Positions 7,280 to 16,900 of a stretch of 31,216 bases of DNA are shown here, in pieces. Below the pieces are notes generated by a model. That model was not told the DNA's origin. It did not search any database and saw only the letters and a program-made list of their open reading frames with translations. Source of the DNA: an uncultured Alistipes sp. (lineage in GTDB: Bacteria > Bacteroidota > Bacteroidia > Bacteroidales > Rikenellaceae). How positions within the stretch are numbered: the stretch's first letter is position 1; each line of letters starts with the position of its first letter. Made by a program: the position numbers and the translations under genes. The stretch spans positions 1 through 31,216 of the forward strand of contig CAJTYA010000019.1 in NCBI GenBank assembly GCA_910583985.1, written 5' to 3'.

Positions 7280-8167
7280 ATGAAAAAGATCCTATCCCTC
7301 ATAGCGGCCGCAATGACGGGCATCGTCCCGGCGGCCTACGGACAGACGTCTGAATTCGTACCGCTCTATCCCGACGGAGCGCAGGAAAGCAACGGACTCG
7401 CCTCCGAAGGAGTGGAAACCACGCCGGAATTTCTTTCGTGGGCCGTCGAAGCCGATTACGCGCTCGTGCTGCCCGATGCGGACCGAGCGACCGGACAGGC
7501 CGTCGTGATCTGTCCGGGAGGCGGTTACGCAGGCGTGGCCTACGCCCACGAAGGCATCGACGTGGCCCGATGGCTCGCCGAGCGGGGAGTCGCCGCCTTC
7601 GTACTGCGCTACCGCATGCCCAACGGACATCCCGACATTCCGCTCAAAGACGCCCAGAGGGCCATCGAAACGGTGCGAGCGAACGCACAGCAATGGCGCA
7701 TCGATCCCGAACAGGTGGGCATCATGGGCTTTTCGGCTGGAGGCCATCTGGCCTCCACGGCTTCGACGCACTTTACGTCCGAGAGCAACCGGCCCGACTT
7801 TTCGATCTTGATCTATCCGGTCGTCACGTTGGACGAACGGACGACGCACCTCGGTTCGCGGCACAACCTCATCGGCCGCGAGGCTTCCATCGAACAGGTG
7901 GACCGCTATTCGAACGAAAAGCAGGTGGGCGAACGCACGCCCTGCGCATTCATCGCGCTGAGCGACGACGACAAGGGCGTTCCGCCGGCGAACAGCCTCT
8001 CCTATTACGCAGCGCTCAAGAGGTTCGGCATCCCGGCCGAACTGCACGTCTACCCTTCGGGCGGCCACGGTTGGGGATGGAGAAAATCGTTCCGATACCA
8101 CGACGAACTGACCTCCGCCTTGGAGCGATGGCTCGGCGAGATCCGCAAGCAGGACCGGACCCGATAG
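7280..8167 (+). CDS. Secreted alpha/beta hydrolase, acetyl-esterase type (copy 1)
   Basis: A 295-residue protein with a signal peptide (MKKILSLIAAAMTGIVPAAYG). The alpha/beta-hydrolase signs are CPGGGY at 78-83 (oxyanion loop), GFSAGG at 150-155 with nucleophile Ser152, an acid in the SDDD run at 228-231, and His263 in GGHGWGW. This set is typical of Bacteroidota acetyl-xylan or carbohydrate esterases that deacetylate plant or host glycans in the periplasm. The in-frame ATG at 7280 is chosen over earlier starts because it places the signal peptide first and lies just after the predicted transcription start. It is followed 85 nt later by a paralogue in the same direction. The substrate is not readable from sequence. 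Confidence 0.88.
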   Translation: MKKILSLIAAAMTGIVPAAYGQTSEFVPLYPDGAQESNGLASEGVETTPEFLSWAVEADYALVLPDADRATGQAVVICPGGGYAGVAYAHEGIDVARWLAERGVAAFVLRYRMPNGHPDIPLKDAQRAIETVRANAQQWRIDPEQVGIMGFSAGGHLASTASTHFTSESNRPDFSILIYPVVTLDERTTHLGSRHNLIGREASIEQVDRYSNEKQVGERTPCAFIALSDDDKGVPPANSLSYYAALKRFGIPAELHVYPSGGHGWGWRKSFRYHDELTSALERWLGEIRKQDRTR

Positions 8168-8252
8168 ACGCCCGGCCGAGCCGTCCGCCGCACGGACAGC
8201 GGAGCTTTCGTGCACCCACCCGAACCGACGAACGAAAAACACTCCCGTGAAG

Positions 8253-9155
8253 ATGAAAAATACGCTGCTTCGTATCGCCTTGGCGACGATAGGCCTGCTA
8301 TGCGTCCCGACAACAGCCATCCGCGCACAATCGTCCGCGCCCGACTCGATTCCGCTCTATCCTTTCGGCGCGGCGGAAAGCAACGGACTGCCCGCCGAAG
8401 GCGTGCGCAGGACGCAGGACGTCGTATTCATGGCCTCCGAGGCGGATTGTCTGCTGTTCGCCGCCCCGGCCGACAAGGCGACCGGACAGGCCGTCGTCGT
8501 ATGTCCGGGCGGAGGCTATGCCGCCGTCTGCTTCGATCACGAAGGAACGCGCGTGGCCCGATGGCTCAACGCACAGGGAATCACGGCCCTCGTCCTGCGT
8601 TACCGCATGCCCAACGGACACCCCGACATCCCGGTCAAGGACGCAGGCACCGCATTGCGCATGGTAAGGGAACAGGCCGAGAAGTGGCACGTCGATCCGA
8701 CGAACGTGGGTATCATGGGCTTTTCGGCTGGCGGCCATCTGGCTGCGGCCGCCTCGACGCTCTATCCCGACGAAGCCTCGCGCCCCGACTTCACGATACT
8801 CTGCTACGCCGCCATATCGCGGGACGAAGCAATTATCGACCGGGAAACAATGGGCAACCTGTTCGGCGACGACACGCCCGCCGACCCGACGGCCTATTCC
8901 TGCGAGAAACAGGTATCTCCCCGCACGCCCCCGACCTTCATCGCCCTGAGCGACGACGACGACAATGTCCTGCCGGGCAACAGCCTCGTCTATTACGAAG
9001 CGCTGAAACGGCACGGCGTTCCCGCCGAACTGCACATTTACCCGCACGGCGGCCACGGATGGGGATGGGACGAATCGTTCGTCCATCGCGACGAGCTGAC
9101 CGCCTCGCTCGCCCGCTGGCTCCGCGAAAGGAAGATACCGGACGCGGCGGAATAA
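8253..9155 (+). CDS. Secreted alpha/beta hydrolase, acetyl-esterase type (copy 2)
   Basis: A 300-residue paralogue of the preceding gene with the same order of motifs: signal peptide 1-26 (ending IRAQ), CPGGGY at 84-89, GFSAGG with Ser158, an acidic SDDDD run near 233-237, and His268 in GGHGWGWD. Long blocks are identical between the two, such as LRYRMPNGHPDIP and VGIMGFSAGGHLA. The central part after the nucleophile (about 180-220) differs, with a distinct insert around the lid, so the two may prefer different acetylated substrates. A GTG at 8247 in the same frame is an alternative start; the ATG at 8253 is preferred. No promoter is seen in the 85-nt gap, so the pair is probably one transcript. 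Confidence 0.88.
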   Translation: MKNTLLRIALATIGLLCVPTTAIRAQSSAPDSIPLYPFGAAESNGLPAEGVRRTQDVVFMASEADCLLFAAPADKATGQAVVVCPGGGYAAVCFDHEGTRVARWLNAQGITALVLRYRMPNGHPDIPVKDAGTALRMVREQAEKWHVDPTNVGIMGFSAGGHLAAAASTLYPDEASRPDFTILCYAAISRDEAIIDRETMGNLFGDDTPADPTAYSCEKQVSPRTPPTFIALSDDDDNVLPGNSLVYYEALKRHGVPAELHIYPHGGHGWGWDESFVHRDELTASLARWLRERKIPDAAE

Positions 9156-9178
9156 TCGGACACGGCGGTTCTGTCCGA
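9156..9178 (+). other. Hairpin directly after the second esterase gene
   Basis: A perfect 7-bp stem (TCGGACA, TGTCCGA) with a 9-nt loop begins at the base after the stop codon. It is followed by A rather than T on the plus strand, so it is not a classical terminator but may protect the mRNA 3' end. Confidence 0.4.
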
Positions 9179-9370
9179 AAAAACATGCGCATCGCCGGGA
9201 GTCCGCTCCTGTCCGGAATCCGCGAACCGGACGGAAGCATTTGTGCCTTTTCCGAGCATCCGGCCCGACAGAGCGTAACGGTCGCTCCCGCCGGCTTTCG
9301 ATATTTCCCGATGCAATCCGGTACGGAAACGACCGGCAGATTTCACCGGACCGAGAGTCATCGCCGCTTC

Positions 9371-9480
9371 TAAGTTCCCCCACCACAGCCCTCCGGCTAC
9401 GGCCGCCCGAAGCCTCGCAGGCAGGAGGCCCGGCCGATGAACCGGCCGTCTCCTCGCGGGAAGGTGGCGGTTCCTTATCG
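9371..9480. other. Stem-loop-rich element of unknown function
   Basis: Several nested stems can form: GCCT-CGC-AGGC (9412-9422), CGGCCG-ATGAAC-CGGCCG (9431-9448) enclosed by GGAG/CTCC, and an outer CCACC/GGTGG with TAAG/CTTA. The density of complementary blocks is higher than in the surrounding spacer. It matches no riboswitch or housekeeping RNA that I know. Confidence 0.35.
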
Positions 9481-10507
9481 CAAAAGCGCACTACGCGGCA
9501 TTTCCGCCGACCGTTCCGGCACGTTCCGCATCCGACAAAAGAAAACGGAATAGCCCGCACTCCGACGATGCGCAGCCTCGCATCGGAAAGACACCGTATT
9601 CACACCGACTTTTCGCTTCGCCCCCTTGCGACGGTCGCCCGCCGGTTCGGACACGCTTCGAAGCCGGCCGGTACGAACATATATAAAATCAAGAGAGAAC
9701 GGATCCGTATATCCAGTCATTCGAACACTCCTCGAAACTCTAAGAAATCCTCCATCCGAACATGCGGGCGAGTATCTCCTCGAAGCATAGCCCGCAACCC
9801 GCCATTCCGCAGCCTCTCTCCGCTCCCTCTTTTTCGAACGTTCACGGGCCTTGCCTTATCGTCTCCCTCTCTCCCCCGACACCTTCCATTCCCCACAGGA
9901 CGACGCACGCTTCGAACTTCGTCCGGGCTGCACGCCGTCGACCGGGTGCACCGTCGGCACTCGTTCGGGAACCGGAGACCGGCCGCGGCTCCGTCTCTTT
10001 TCCGATACACTCGTCCCCGGCCGTCGAGCGCATCGCCGACGCCGCATGCCGAATCCGGCCTCCGGCCGGAACCGCACCGCAAAACAAAAAAAAGACTTCC
10101 GCCGCCGGATCGCAAAACAACCGAGGCGAAGCCACAAGATACGCATCTTCCGAAACAAGAGACACCGAGGTTTCCGTGCACGGCGAACGCGGAACGACAA
10201 CGGCCCGACGAAAACAACGTCCGAAAACAGCCCGTTGCCGGAACGTCGTTTCTGCGATTCGTTCCGACCCTGTTTTTCAGCCCATTACTACCCGCCGGCT
10301 CGTCCGAGCGCGAACGATTTTCGGAACGACCGCATCCGCACACGGAGACACACCCCAAGCAACCCACCCTTTCGCCGCCCATCCGTTTCCGGACCCGCCG
10401 CCACTGCTTCCGGAAACAACGAAGATGCCGGCCGGAACACTCCGGAAAGGACTTCGGGAAGCGCCGCCGAATTTTGTCCGTCCGGCTGCCCCTTCTACCG
10501 TATATCG
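9481..10507. other. Long GC-rich spacer without a supported gene
   Basis: Nothing recognisable between the esterase operon and the M64 peptidase. Long open frames occur on both strands, but they are arginine/proline-rich, overlap one another and lack family signatures. The plus strand is visibly rich in A and C. Confidence 0.5.
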
Positions 10508-10536
10508 AAAAACGTGAGCTTCCGCATGCCGCGGAA
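10508..10536 (-). terminator. Possible terminator of the M64 peptidase gene
   Basis: On the minus strand a 6-bp stem (TTCCGC, GCGGAA, 5-nt loop; 10520-10536) is followed after 7 nt by TTTTT. A 14-bp perfect palindrome (10531-10544) overlaps the stop codon and one arm. Confidence 0.35.
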
Positions 10537-10543
10537 CGTTCCG

Positions 10544-11821
10544 CTACCGGTCGCACAGAAAATCGATGGCCCTTTCGATGGCACGGCAACATACCGGGCA
10601 GAAGCGGTCGCCGCTGCGCATGCAGCATGCGTCGGCCGGACGGTAGATTCCCTTCGCGGAATATCCCCCGCCCTCGTAAACACCCAGCCGCAACGGCTCG
10701 CGGGCATCCACCGGCGTCGGAACCGCTACGTCGGACGGCAACATATCGGCCCATTTGCGGCCGAAATCGACCAGCGTCGTGATATTGGGTTCCCACGGTT
10801 CGAACCGCAGGTCGTAGAAATCGTTATAAGCGACCTCCGAAGCGAAGTATTCGTCGGCCAGTCCGGCCAGACTGTGCCCCAGCTCGTGGACGAAAACGCG
10901 GATCGTATGCGGATGGCCCGCCGAACCGATCGCGTAGAAATTGTAGAACCCGCCTCCGCCGTATATATCGGTGTCGACGAGGATGAACAGCGCGTCGTTC
11001 GGCACGTTCCAAACCGCATCGCGGACGGCCCGCATGTCGGACGTGGTCAGATAGCGGTCGATGCCGAACGTATAGAAACCCGAATGGAGGGCCGTGTTTT
11101 TCCAGATGCCTCTGCCCGATTCGTCGGCGCCCGAATCGGCCGAAGGCAGCACGACGGCGCGGATGTTGAAATCGTCCTTGTGCCGGGCATAGGGCTCCGT
11201 TTCGAAAAGCCGGTCGGCGAACCGCCGCACATCGGCGAGAAACCGTTCGCGGTCGGTGGCCGCATAGCCTTCGGCGAGAAACACCAGATCGACCTTTTCG
11301 GACGGAGGGCCGCTCACAAGAATATCGACCGTCTCGTACCGCGGCAGCGGACTGCGGTCCACGGCCGGATCATCGGGATCGACGATCAGCGTGAGCAACG
11401 GCACAAACCGCATCGTGGCACGGTCGCGCGCCGTCAGCTCGAAAACGACCTTTCGCCGGGGGAACGGCACGACGACGGCATTGTCCCACGCCTGCGTTTC
11501 GAATCGCGCCCGGTCGGTGGTCCGCCACTCGTCGAACAGCGTACAGAACCCGCGCGAATAGATCGGCGTGCCGGAGGCCATGTCGTACAGATTGACGTAA
11601 TAGCTGCCGTAACCGGACGTGTCGATCAGGTTCTTCCGCGGCCCGGCCCACCGGGGTTCCCACCGCAGGCGTTGCAGCGCAGCAGACTGCTCGCGTTCGT
11701 TCCCGCACAGCGCGAAATCGATCCGCAAACCCTCTTCGGTGAAAAAATCGTCGTATTGCGGCCCGGCCGCCTGTCCCGGCCGCACGCACAGCACGCACAA
11801 CAGAATCAACAGCTTTCTCAT
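10544..11821 (-). CDS. Secreted peptidase M64 (IgA peptidase family metalloprotease)
   Basis: A 425-residue protein with a signal peptide (MRKLLILLCVLCVRPGQAAG). An M64 N-terminal domain spans about 21-150 and the catalytic domain about 165-425. The zinc site is HELGHSLAGLADEY at 312-325, giving His312, Glu313, His316 and Asp323. The C-terminus has the Cys-rich CCM...FCPVCC stretch (residues 399-412) normal for the family. Some M64 members cleave the IgA heavy chain; many gut Bacteroidota carry M64 proteins of unknown target. The length fits the family. The frame extends upstream to 11893, but only the ATG at 11821 starts with a signal peptide. Gene and both spacers stand alone, so it is probably monocistronic. 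Confidence 0.92.
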   Translation of the reverse strand: MRKLLILLCVLCVRPGQAAGPQYDDFFTEEGLRIDFALCGNEREQSAALQRLRWEPRWAGPRKNLIDTSGYGSYYVNLYDMASGTPIYSRGFCTLFDEWRTTDRARFETQAWDNAVVVPFPRRKVVFELTARDRATMRFVPLLTLIVDPDDPAVDRSPLPRYETVDILVSGPPSEKVDLVFLAEGYAATDRERFLADVRRFADRLFETEPYARHKDDFNIRAVVLPSADSGADESGRGIWKNTALHSGFYTFGIDRYLTTSDMRAVRDAVWNVPNDALFILVDTDIYGGGGFYNFYAIGSAGHPHTIRVFVHELGHSLAGLADEYFASEVAYNDFYDLRFEPWEPNITTLVDFGRKWADMLPSDVAVPTPVDAREPLRLGVYEGGGYSAKGIYRPADACCMRSGDRFCPVCCRAIERAIDFLCDR

Positions 11822-11860
11822 ATTCCCGTTCTTTTCTACCGGGTAAAGATAGCGAATAAT

Positions 11861-12784
11861 CGGGACTTCGCCCACATTTCGTCTCCGGCGCATGTCACCG
11901 CAGGCCCGGAGCGATGTCCGGGATACGGCCGCGTAGCACGGTCGCCGGACAGAACACCCGCAGCGTCCCGGACCGAGGGGAATACGCGAATCTCAGACGC
12001 CCACAACGGGAGCTTTACCGTCTTGCCCGATCCGTCTTTTCAGAAAAAACGAGACTTTGCACATGCCTCCGCAACTCCGGATCATTCCAACCGATACGCT
12101 GTCCGTTGCCGAAAAACAAGAAACATAAAACCGTGAAAATAAAGTTCGAAAAGACCGCAGGGATGATTCCGGACCGCGACACCCCTCCGCACGATGCTTT
12201 TTCACGCGGCAGGACCGCTTCTTTATCTCCGGAGCGGACACAAACCGCCCCTTATATGATTACGACCCTCTTATCCTTTCAAGGACATTCCTTTTTGCGA
12301 CGCATCTTTCCCCCGGACCGTTTCCGCAACCGGTACGGAGCATGCCGAGACGACACGCCCCGCAAAAATCCGGACAAGGCCGCACACGCATCGTCCGCCC
12401 TCTCCCGAACCGCCCCGTTCCGCAACTTCCCCGTCCGTCTCCGGAGAACAGGCGCACACGGAAACAGCACCGCCTCGGCGTCGTTCCGGTGCCGTTCCGG
12501 TGCCGTCGGCCGAAAATCCCGCACGGTCTTCCGCCCGGCAGCCGACCGCCCTTTTTCTTCCCGTCGAAACGATCCGATACCGTACCGCAGGTTCGGAACG
12601 CCCACAGGAGGCAGCCGTTCCCATCGCGGGCAGGACACCGCCCGGCGAAACGAACGCTGCGGCGTTTCGGCCGGCCGGGAGTCTTCCTAACCGGAACGGC
12701 AGCGACGAAATGCCGCTACGGCCGCCACGAAACGGCGATCGCCGTTCCGAGACACGAGCCCTCCGGAAACGGATCGAACGCGAA
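11861..12784. other. Long GC-rich spacer without a supported gene
   Basis: Upstream of the M64 gene and downstream of trxA. It contains only an 11-bp perfect tandem duplication near 12482-12503 and accidental open frames on both strands. No RNA gene seen. A weak -7-like TATCTTTA for M64 lies near 11850 on the minus strand. Confidence 0.45.
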
Positions 12785-12810
12785 CGGCCGCACTCTGCGG
12801 AGTGCGGCCG
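12785..12810. terminator. Strong hairpin downstream of trxA
   Basis: A perfect 11-bp stem (CGGCCGCACTC, GAGTGCGGCCG) with loop TGCG, 49 nt after the trxA stop. The T-run (ATTTTC) is on the plus-strand side; on the minus strand it is followed by TTCGCG. It probably defines the 3' end of trxA mRNA. Confidence 0.55.
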
Positions 12811-12858
12811 ATTTTCTCAGCGTCGGACCGTCCGGACCGGACGAAGCCCGCGGTGCGA

Positions 12859-13173
12859 TTAAAGCAATGCGGCGATCTTCTCCTCCAGCACGCTTTCGGG
12901 ACATACGCCGACCTGACGGTCGACGACCTGTCCACCCTTGATGAAGAGAATCGTGGGGATGTTGCGGATGCCGAACTGCGTAGCCACTGCGTTGTTCTCA
13001 TCCACGTCGCATTTGCCGACGGTCACGCGGCCTTCATACCGCGCGGCCAGTCCGTCGACGATCGGGGCGATCGTCCGGCAGGGACCGCACCATTCGGCCC
13101 AAAAGTCGATTACTAAAGGCTGACCCGATTCCATCAGGTCCTTGAGGTTGTCGTTCGTTACAGCGAGTGCCAT
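12859..13173 (-). CDS. trxA: Thioredoxin
   Basis: A 104-residue cytoplasmic thioredoxin of standard length. The active site WCGPC is at 28-32 within the classic FWAEWCGPC context, the cis-Pro motif is IRNIPT, and there is no signal peptide. It is the general protein disulfide reductant recycled by thioredoxin reductase; no reductase gene is in the window. The dnaE gene lies upstream on the same strand with the ygbA-like gene between them, an arrangement (dnaE with trxA downstream) common in Bacteroidota. It has its own -7 element TATCTTTG. Confidence 0.95.
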   Translation of the reverse strand: MALAVTNDNLKDLMESGQPLVIDFWAEWCGPCRTIAPIVDGLAARYEGRVTVGKCDVDENNAVATQFGIRNIPTILFIKGGQVVDRQVGVCPESVLEEKIAALL

Positions 13174-13206
13174 AGTCGTATGTTTTTAAAGTTTCGTTCG
13201 AGAAGG

Positions 13207-13214
13207 CAAAGATA
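13207..13214 (-). promoter_or_regulatory. -7 promoter element of trxA
   Basis: TATCTTTG on the minus strand, an exact TAnnTTTG match, 33 nt before the start codon. The -33 region has TTC at 19 bp. Confidence 0.6.
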
Positions 13215-13320
13215 ACCAAAAAGCGGAACCGAAGAAACCCGATTTCACCTTTCCCGTCTCCGCGACCGCCCGCATCCCCGCGCCGGTTCGAAAGACGCTC
13301 CGGACCGGGCTGCCGCCGGC

Positions 13321-13632
13321 TCATCCGTTTTTCCGCAGCTCCCGCCACATATGGACGAGCGCGGAGACCGGATAGCGAAACAGCATCCGGGGACCGGCAT
13401 AGCGCATCACCCGGCGCATGCGCTCCCTCATATCGGGTTTGTAGCAATGGACGGTACACCGGCGGCAGGTGGGCTTATGTTCGCCGAAAGGACAACGCGA
13501 AAGACGCTGCCGGGCATACTCCGCCAACGCGGCGCACTCCGGGCAAAGTTCCCGGTTGCCCTCCTTGTTCCGGCACCAGAGGCGGATCATCCGCTCGGCC
13601 GTCTTCCGTTCCTGTTCGATGCGGGACATCAT
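13321..13632 (-). CDS. YgbA-like protein (nitrous oxide-stimulated promoter family)
   Basis: A 103-residue basic protein. It matches the YgbA_NO family in overall order: an N-terminal EQERKTAERMI helix, a Cys set (20, 30, 33, 47, 56, 59, 63), the block CPFGEHKPTCRRCTVHCY, and the C-terminal MRYAGPRMLFRYPV. In enterobacteria ygbA is induced by nitric oxide through NsrR; the Cys cluster suggests a metal or Fe-S site. It is located between dnaE and trxA, so a thiol or nitrosative stress role is plausible. The start at the first of two adjacent ATG codons (13632 or 13629) fits the family N-terminus; the longer frame to 13689 is spacer-like. No clear promoter found. Confidence 0.85.
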   Translation of the reverse strand: MMSRIEQERKTAERMIRLWCRNKEGNRELCPECAALAEYARQRLSRCPFGEHKPTCRRCTVHCYKPDMRERMRRVMRYAGPRMLFRYPVSALVHMWRELRKNG

Positions 13633-13926
13633 ACTGTTATACTCTGTTCGGGGCGACAACGGCGAATTCCTTTTATACGGACATCGCACGCGACGATTCC
13701 CTGCGGGCGCGACACCGGAGATCGTGTTTCAGAATCCGCTCCGCCGCCGGCGAAAGCTCCGGTCGCGCCCTCCCTGACCGGACCGACGGTCCGCCGAAAC
13801 ACGTCGTCGCGTTCGGGTCCCGGACTTCCGGACGCGGATCCGCGGCATTCGTCCTTCGGCGTCGGAACGGCATTCCGGCAAGCGGGGCGTCCGGAAGCCG
13901 TTCGGCACAGCGACGCGGGCGGGCCG

Positions 13927-16900
13927 TTACATCAACGTATAGCGCAGCGAATAATCGTCGAAGAAACGCACCAGATCGCCGGTCAGGCCCACCTTGACCG
14001 TCTTGGAGTAGAGGCTCACGGCCACGTCCGTCGCCGGGTCGTAGACCTTGACGCGCAGCACGACCTTGCCCTTGTTCTCGCGCGCCGTGAAGGAGAGCTT
14101 GTCGACGAGCTCTTCGGTCAGGTCGCCGACCGGCACGGAAACGGTCACCTCTTTCATCAGCGTCTCCTGTGCTTCGGAAAGCATCATGATCGAATTGATG
14201 CGCGTTTCGAGCTCGTTCGGGTTATAGATCCGCGGTGCGACTTTGCCCTTGATGAGCAGGTAATAGCCCTCGAAAAGGAACCGCCGGAAATTCTCGTAGT
14301 CTTTCGAGAAGAGCACGAACTCGTGCGAGCCGTTGTAGTCTTCGATCGTAAAGCGCCCGTAAGGCTTTCCGGTCTTGGTGGTCAGGTGCATGACGGCCGT
14401 CACCATGCCCGCGGCGACGAAATCGCGGCCGTTCATCGACGACAGGTCGGCCAGATCGCCCAGCGAGCAGTTGCAGTAATGCTTGATAATCAACGAAAAA
14501 TCATCGAGCGGATGGGACGACAGGTAGATCCCGATCACGTCCCGTTCGCGGTTGAGCGTTTCGAGCTTCGACCACGGCGTGTAGGCGGGAGGCTCCGGCT
14601 TGCGGACGGCGGATTCGGCCGCCTCGCCGCCGAAAAGGCTTTGCTGGACGTTGTTCTTTTCGCTCTGCATGCGGTTGCCGTAGCGGATCAGCGCGTCGAG
14701 CATCGTTCCGTCCCGGTCGTCCTTGGCCAAATAGGCGCTGCGCGGCAGGTCGCTGATGGCGTCGAACGCGCCGCCGATGACCAGATTTTCGAGCGTTTTC
14801 TTATTGACGGCCTGAAGGTTGACCCGTTCGACGAAGTCGTAGACGGATGTAAACTTCCCGCCTTCGGCACGCACGTCGATGATGTTCTGCACGGCGGCCT
14901 CGCCCACCCCCTTGATGGCGGCCAGCCCGAAGCGGACGTTGCCGCCCTCGTCGACCGAAAACCGCGTCTTACTGTGGTTCACGTCGGGTCCCAGCACGGA
15001 AAGCCCCATGCGCTTGCACTCGTCCATGAAGAAGCTGATCTTCTTGATGTCCGACAGGTTGCGGCTCAACAGGGCGGCCATGAACTCGGCCGGATAGTGG
15101 GCCTTGAGATAGGCGGTCTGGTAGGAGACGTAGGCATAGCAGGTCGAGTGCGACTTGTTGAACGCATACGAGGCGAACGCCTCCCAGTCGCCCCATATCT
15201 TCTCGCAGATCTTGGGATCGTGGCCGTTCTTCTTGGCGCCTTCGATGAACTTGGGCTTCATCTTGTCCAGCACGTCGCGCTTTTTCTTACCCATCGCCTT
15301 GCGCAGCGTGTCGGCCTCGCCGCCGGTGAACCCGGCCAGCTTCTGCGACAGCAACATGACCTGTTCCTGATAGACCGTGATGCCGTAGGTGTCCTTGAGG
15401 TACTCCTCCATGTCGGCGATCTCGTAGGTCACCGGTTCGAGCCCGTGCTTGCGGGCGATGAAGTTCGGGATGTATTCCATCGGGCCCGGACGGTACAGGG
15501 CGTTCATCGCGATGAGGTCCTCGAAACGGTTGGGCTTCAGGTTGCGCAAGTGTTTTTTCATGCCGGGGGACTCGAACTGGAACAGCCCCGTCGTCTCGCC
15601 CCGGCTGTAGAGGTCGTATGTGGCGGCATCGTCCAACGGGATGGCGTCGATATCGACTTTCTTACCCGTCGAGGATTCGATGTTTTCGAGCGCATCCTTG
15701 ATGATCGACAGTGTCTTGAGCCCCAGAAAGTCCATCTTGATGAGGCCCACGCTCTCGACCAGCTTGCCTTCGTACTGCACGACGTTCAGTTCGGCGTCCT
15801 TGGCGATGGCCACCGGCGCGAACTTTTCGAGGTCGTCCTGTCCGATGATGACGCCGCAGGCATGCACGCCGGTCTGGCGCACGGAGCCTTCGAGCTTCTC
15901 GGCGTACTTCATCGTGTCGCGGATCAGCGGGTTGTCCGAATCCTTCTCGGCGAGCAGTTCGGGCGATTCCTTGTAGGCCTTGACGAACGTCGTGCCCGGC
16001 TTTTCGGGCACCAGCTTCGAGATGCGGTTGCTCTCCTGCAGGGGGAGCTTCTGGACCCGCGCAACGTCCTTGATGGCCTGTTTGGGAGCCATCGTGCCGA
16101 ACGTGACGATCTGGGCCACGCGCTGACTGCCGTATTTGCTCACCACGTAGTGGAGCACGTCGGCCCGGCCGTCTTCATCGAAATCGACGTCCACATCCGG
16201 CAGCGAGATACGGTCCGGATTGAGGAAGCGTTCGAACAGCAGGTCGTACTTCATCGGGTCGATGTTGGTGATGCCCAGCGTATAGGCGACGACCGACCCA
16301 GCCGCCGAGCCTCGGCCCGGCCCCACGGAGACGCCGATTTCGCGCGCGGCGCGGATGAAGTCCCACACGATGAGGAAGTAACCCGGAAACCCCATCCACT
16401 CGATGGTCGACAGCTCGTACCCGATGCGTTTGCGCACGGCCTCGGACAGCTCGCCGTAGCGACGCTCGGCTCCCTTGTAGGTCAGGTGTTCGAGGTAGCG
16501 GAACTGTTTGGCGATCGTCAGCGCGTCGGCGTATTCGGGATGCAGGGCCACCGCCTCGTCGAGCGGCATGCGCCCGTCGCGGATGTCGTCGGGCAGCTCG
16601 TCGTCCTTCATCTTTTTGAGAAACGTCTCGCGCAGACGCTCCTCCGGCACGGGAAAATCGTCCGGAATGGGGAAGTTCGGCATCAACGGCTTGTGTTCGA
16701 GCGAATACTCCTCGACCTTGGCGGCGATTTCGGCCGTCGTGGCCAGCGCTTCGGGATGGTCCGGGAACAGCGCGGCCATCTCCTCCTCGCTCTTGAGGTA
16801 CTCCTGAAACGTATAGCGCATGCGGTCCGGATCGTCCAGATCGCGCCCCGTGTTGAGGCAGATGAGCCGGTCGTGGGCCGGAGCGTCTTCGGCCATGATG

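Noticed and set aside
9241..12136. Two long plus-strand frames (513 and 761 codons)
   Set aside because: They overlap each other and the M64 gene on the opposite strand, are dominated by Arg/Pro/Thr, and show no domain.
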